A stretch of DNA of 22,449 bases, from positions 1-22,449 of the forward strand of contig MU617125.1 of NCBI GenBank assembly GCA_025201705.1. Direction: 5' to 3'. The position numbers and the translations under genes are program-made. The notes below the pieces were generated by a model. That model was not told where the DNA came from. It ran no database searches and worked only from the letters and a program-made list of their open reading frames with translations. This stretch comes from Dissophora ornata (lineage: Eukaryota > Mortierellomycota > Mortierellomycetes > Mortierellales > Mortierellaceae). Shown here one piece after another: positions 20,771 through 22,449 of the stretch. The first letter of the stretch is position 1, and every line of letters starts with the position of its first letter.

Positions 20771-21814
20771 TTACGAACGTTGTCCGCTCTCAACATTCTC
20801 CTTCCTGTGCTCTCTCGAGATGAAGGCGGAGGCGGAGCTCTGAGCGAAAGCGCCTTGGTAACGACGAGTTCTGTTCTCCAAGGACTCCATCGTCGTGTTG
20901 AGATCTTCGATAATGATCCCAGACACTATCTCTGGAAGCTGATTTAGTTTTCCCAGTTGCCGGTTCACGTTGGCGAGCTGTTGGCTCATCTCCATAAGGA
21001 TTTTCAATGACATCACCTGGAGTTGTTTTGAGGATAGCTGATCCAGCCGTTGTTGCTCTTCTTGCGGTTGCTGCTGCTGTGTTTCTTGTTGATTTTGCTC
21101 TTCTTGCTCCTGCTGAAAGACCTGCTGCTGTCTTGGCCAGTTTTGCTGAACTTGATCTCGAAGCCGCAATTGTTCGCGCTCATGTTCTTGTTGTACTTGT
21201 GATTCTTGCATCTCTTGCGGGTCTTGCAGGTCTTGCATCTCTTGCGGTTCTTGCAGGTCTTGCATCTCTTGCGGTTCCTGCAGGTCTTGTATCTCTTGCG
21301 GGTCTTGCATCTCTTTCATCTCTTGCGGTTCCTGCAGGTCTTGTATCTCTTGCGGGTCTTGCATCTCTTTCATCTCTTGCAGGTCTTGCATCTCTTGCGG
21401 TTCTTGCATCTCTTGCGGTTCTTGCAGCTCTTGTGGGTCTTGCAGGTCTTGCGGGTCTTGTTGTTGCTCCCGCGGCCCTTGAAGTTGTTCATGCAGAGGC
21501 TTTGCAGCAGCTGCCAAGTGTGGGACCGCACGAAATGCCTGTTCTCTGGTTGCCTTGCATGTAGCATAGTGTCTTTTAAGACTTCTAGTTGACAGATAGA
21601 GTCTAGCGCAGACGCAGTGAAAATACTTGTCCACGACGTTTCGCTCAAAGGTTGCATCGAGATGCGTAAAGTTGCATTTGAAAGTTGTCCGAGTGTCAGT
21701 GTGATACGCCCTCAGATGGTCCTTTTCGCGAGCTGTAAGTGGGGAGTTCCTCCTGCTCCTGTTTATGATATTCTTATCGCAGTATTCGAACGTGCACTTG
21801 GTGTCTTTTGGCAT
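20771..21814 (-). CDS. Zinc-finger-like protein with Gln/Glu coiled-coil repeats, unknown function
   Basis: A single-exon frame of 347 aa from the ATG at 21814 (an A at -3 favours it). The frame stays open to an upstream ATG at 21895, but those 27 residues are a Thr/His/Pro low-complexity read-through of a GT repeat. The N-terminal 85 residues carry several Cys/His pairs: KCTFEYC, then DHLRAYH, FKCNF, and FHCVCARLYLSTRSLKRHYATC, resembling atypical C2H2/C2HC fingers. Residues of about 105-200 are PQEMQDLQE-type repeats predicted as coiled coil, followed by a Gln/Glu-rich stretch and a helical C-terminal region (KILMEMSQQLANVNRQLGKL). A role in DNA binding or oligomerisation is only inference. 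A degenerate relative lies just downstream, suggesting a lineage-specific, possibly mobile-associated family. Confidence 0.65.
   Translation of the reverse strand: MPKDTKCTFEYCDKNIINRSRRNSPLTAREKDHLRAYHTDTRTTFKCNFTHLDATFERNVVDKYFHCVCARLYLSTRSLKRHYATCKATREQAFRAVPHLAAAAKPLHEQLQGPREQQQDPQDLQDPQELQEPQEMQEPQEMQDLQEMKEMQDPQEIQDLQEPQEMKEMQDPQEIQDLQEPQEMQDLQEPQEMQDLQDPQEMQESQVQQEHEREQLRLRDQVQQNWPRQQQVFQQEQEEQNQQETQQQQPQEEQQRLDQLSSKQLQVMSLKILMEMSQQLANVNRQLGKLNQLPEIVSGIIIEDLNTTMESLENRTRRYQGAFAQSSASAFISREHRKENVESGQRS
21200..21470. repeat. Nested TCTTGC-rich coding repeats with an exact 54-bp duplication
   Basis: The region is built of short units such as TCTTGCGG, TTCTTGCAG and GTCTTGCATC, in frame with the zinc-finger gene. 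Within it, 21264-21317 and 21318-21371 are identical 54-bp copies, adding 18 codons without a frame change. Confidence 0.9.
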
Positions 21815-21885
21815 AGTGGTATTGTATGTGAGTGTGTGAGTGTGTGTTGGGGATAGGGTTGGGGGTTGGGGGGTATGAGTTGGGA

Positions 21886-22160
21886 AGAGAGGCAATAACG
21901 ATCAAAATGTCATGGGCTCAGGCAACAACAGCACACATCAATGTGCATGGGCGCGAGCTCAAGGAAAAGGGGCAACATGTGTGTTGTGTTGTGAAAGCAT
22001 GGGCGCGAGCTCAAGGAGAAGGGGCAATATGCATCTGTGTGTTGTGTGTTGTGTGTTGTGTGTTGTTACACAGCGTACATCTCTATGTGTCGAAAAGGAA
22101 AAGAGGCAATAACAACAGCGGACACCGATGTGTTGTAAAGAAGCATGGGAGGGAGAGGAG
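21886..22160. repeat. Degenerate GAGGCAATAAC repeat cluster upstream of the zinc-finger gene
   Basis: Several variants of the unit seen at 20548-20624: GAGGCAATAAC at 21890 and 22103, a ACATCAATGTG segment at 21934, GGGCGCGAGCTCAAGG twice (21949 and 22002), and GATGTGTTGTAAAGAAGCATGG at 22126. A TGTGTGT-type microsatellite lies at 22036-22067. As 5' flank of the minus-strand gene it may hold its promoter. Confidence 0.7.
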
Positions 22161-22260
22161 GTCTGGCGGGGTACGAGCAGACACACCACATCAAAATTGA
22201 CCCAAACATGCGAGATGATATACCACTCGGGTCGCGTCTTGGCAAAGGTGGCCTTGATAG

Positions 22261-22449
22261 ATGGCGACTCCCCATCGTTTCGTTGCCGTATATATGATTT
22301 CCGTCAGTTTGAATGTGCCCTACGCCCAAACGCAAGACTTTGATTTCCTGAAAGAAATCATTAAGAATGAGTTTTTTTTGGAGCGAGGGCAGTCAGGTCT
22401 TCTTCCTCTACATACCGAAAATTCGGGAACGACGGGAATCAGCATCGGG
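22261..22449 (+). CDS. Possible 5' end of a gene cut by the window edge
   Basis: From ATG 22261 (context GATAGATGG) the frame is open to the last base, 63 codons: MATPHRFVAVYMISVSLNVP, then TQDFDFLKEIIKNEFFLERG and so on. There is no stop before the edge. The composition looks protein-like, with a hydrophobic beginning and an amphipathic LKEIIKNEFF segment, but no family was recognised. It could be a first exon or chance. Confidence 0.3.
   Translation, partial: MATPHRFVAVYMISVSLNVPYAQTQDFDFLKEIIKNEFFLERGQSGLLPLHTENSGTTGISIG

Noticed and set aside
21815..21895. Upstream ATG extending the zinc-finger protein by 27 residues
   Set aside because: The extension is a Thr/His/Pro read of a GT microsatellite, likely 5' UTR; the ATG at 21814 has a better context.
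21200..22160. CRISPR-like array of short repeats
   Set aside because: The repeats are coding or degenerate, with no uniform unique spacers, and the sequence is eukaryotic.
22209..22449. Resemblance of the right-edge frame to Crinkler-type N-terminal headers
   Set aside because: Only a vague LKEIIK-like similarity; the diagnostic header residues are absent and the frame is truncated.

Overview
The window is nuclear DNA from an intron-rich fungus. It has short GT-AG introns (about 80-260 bp, one of 411 bp) with CTAAC-like branch sites, AATAAA poly(A) signals, A/T homopolymers and long low-complexity tails on conserved cores. The gene set (NIPA transporter, SCYL2, AGFG-type ArfGAP, a Caprin-like protein) and Helitron debris fit an early-diverging lineage such as Mortierellomycotina or Mucoromycota. 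That placement is inference; no marker gene is present. All exon models were built by hand from splice signals, frame continuity and remembered family conservation; no search was run.

Layout: (1) 28-3216, minus: NIPA-type Mg2+ transporter, 5 exons, 888 aa, with a 540-residue disordered tail. (2) 3217-4198: geneless. (3) 4199-8140, minus: SCYL2/Scy1-like pseudokinase, 13 exons, 900 aa, with one GC-AG intron. (4) 8141-8549: compact divergent promoter. (5) 8550-11701, plus: AGFG-type ArfGAP, 6 exons, 769 aa, with a 29-residue pure polyglutamine run and alternating DPF/NPF motifs. (6) 12203-15030, plus: Caprin-like protein, 5 exons, 777 aa, with a probable second GC-AG intron. (7) 15655-17625, plus: single-pass membrane protein with a 12-cysteine ectodomain. 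(8) 17626-18909: geneless and homopolymer-rich. (9) 18910-22449: repeat island. It holds an 812-bp near-perfect palindrome made of two Helitron fragments, a 20-bp tandem repeat, a purine/G-quadruplex tract, a decayed zinc-finger gene copy, its full-length relative with a coiled-coil repeat, shared upstream repeats, and the start of a possible gene cut by the window edge.

How the genes fit together: the SCYL2-like and AGFG-like genes are head to head across 409 bp. Both belong to families of clathrin/AP-2-linked trafficking factors, and both encode DPF and NPF peptides of the kind bound by the AP-2 ear and by EH domains, so the pair may form a co-expressed endocytic module. The Caprin-like gene follows in tandem and points to RNA-granule biology. 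The right-hand 3.5 kb is a sharp change from conserved genes to transposon- and duplication-derived sequence. The most unusual items are the Helitron palindrome, the endocytic gene pair, and the fungal Caprin-like gene.
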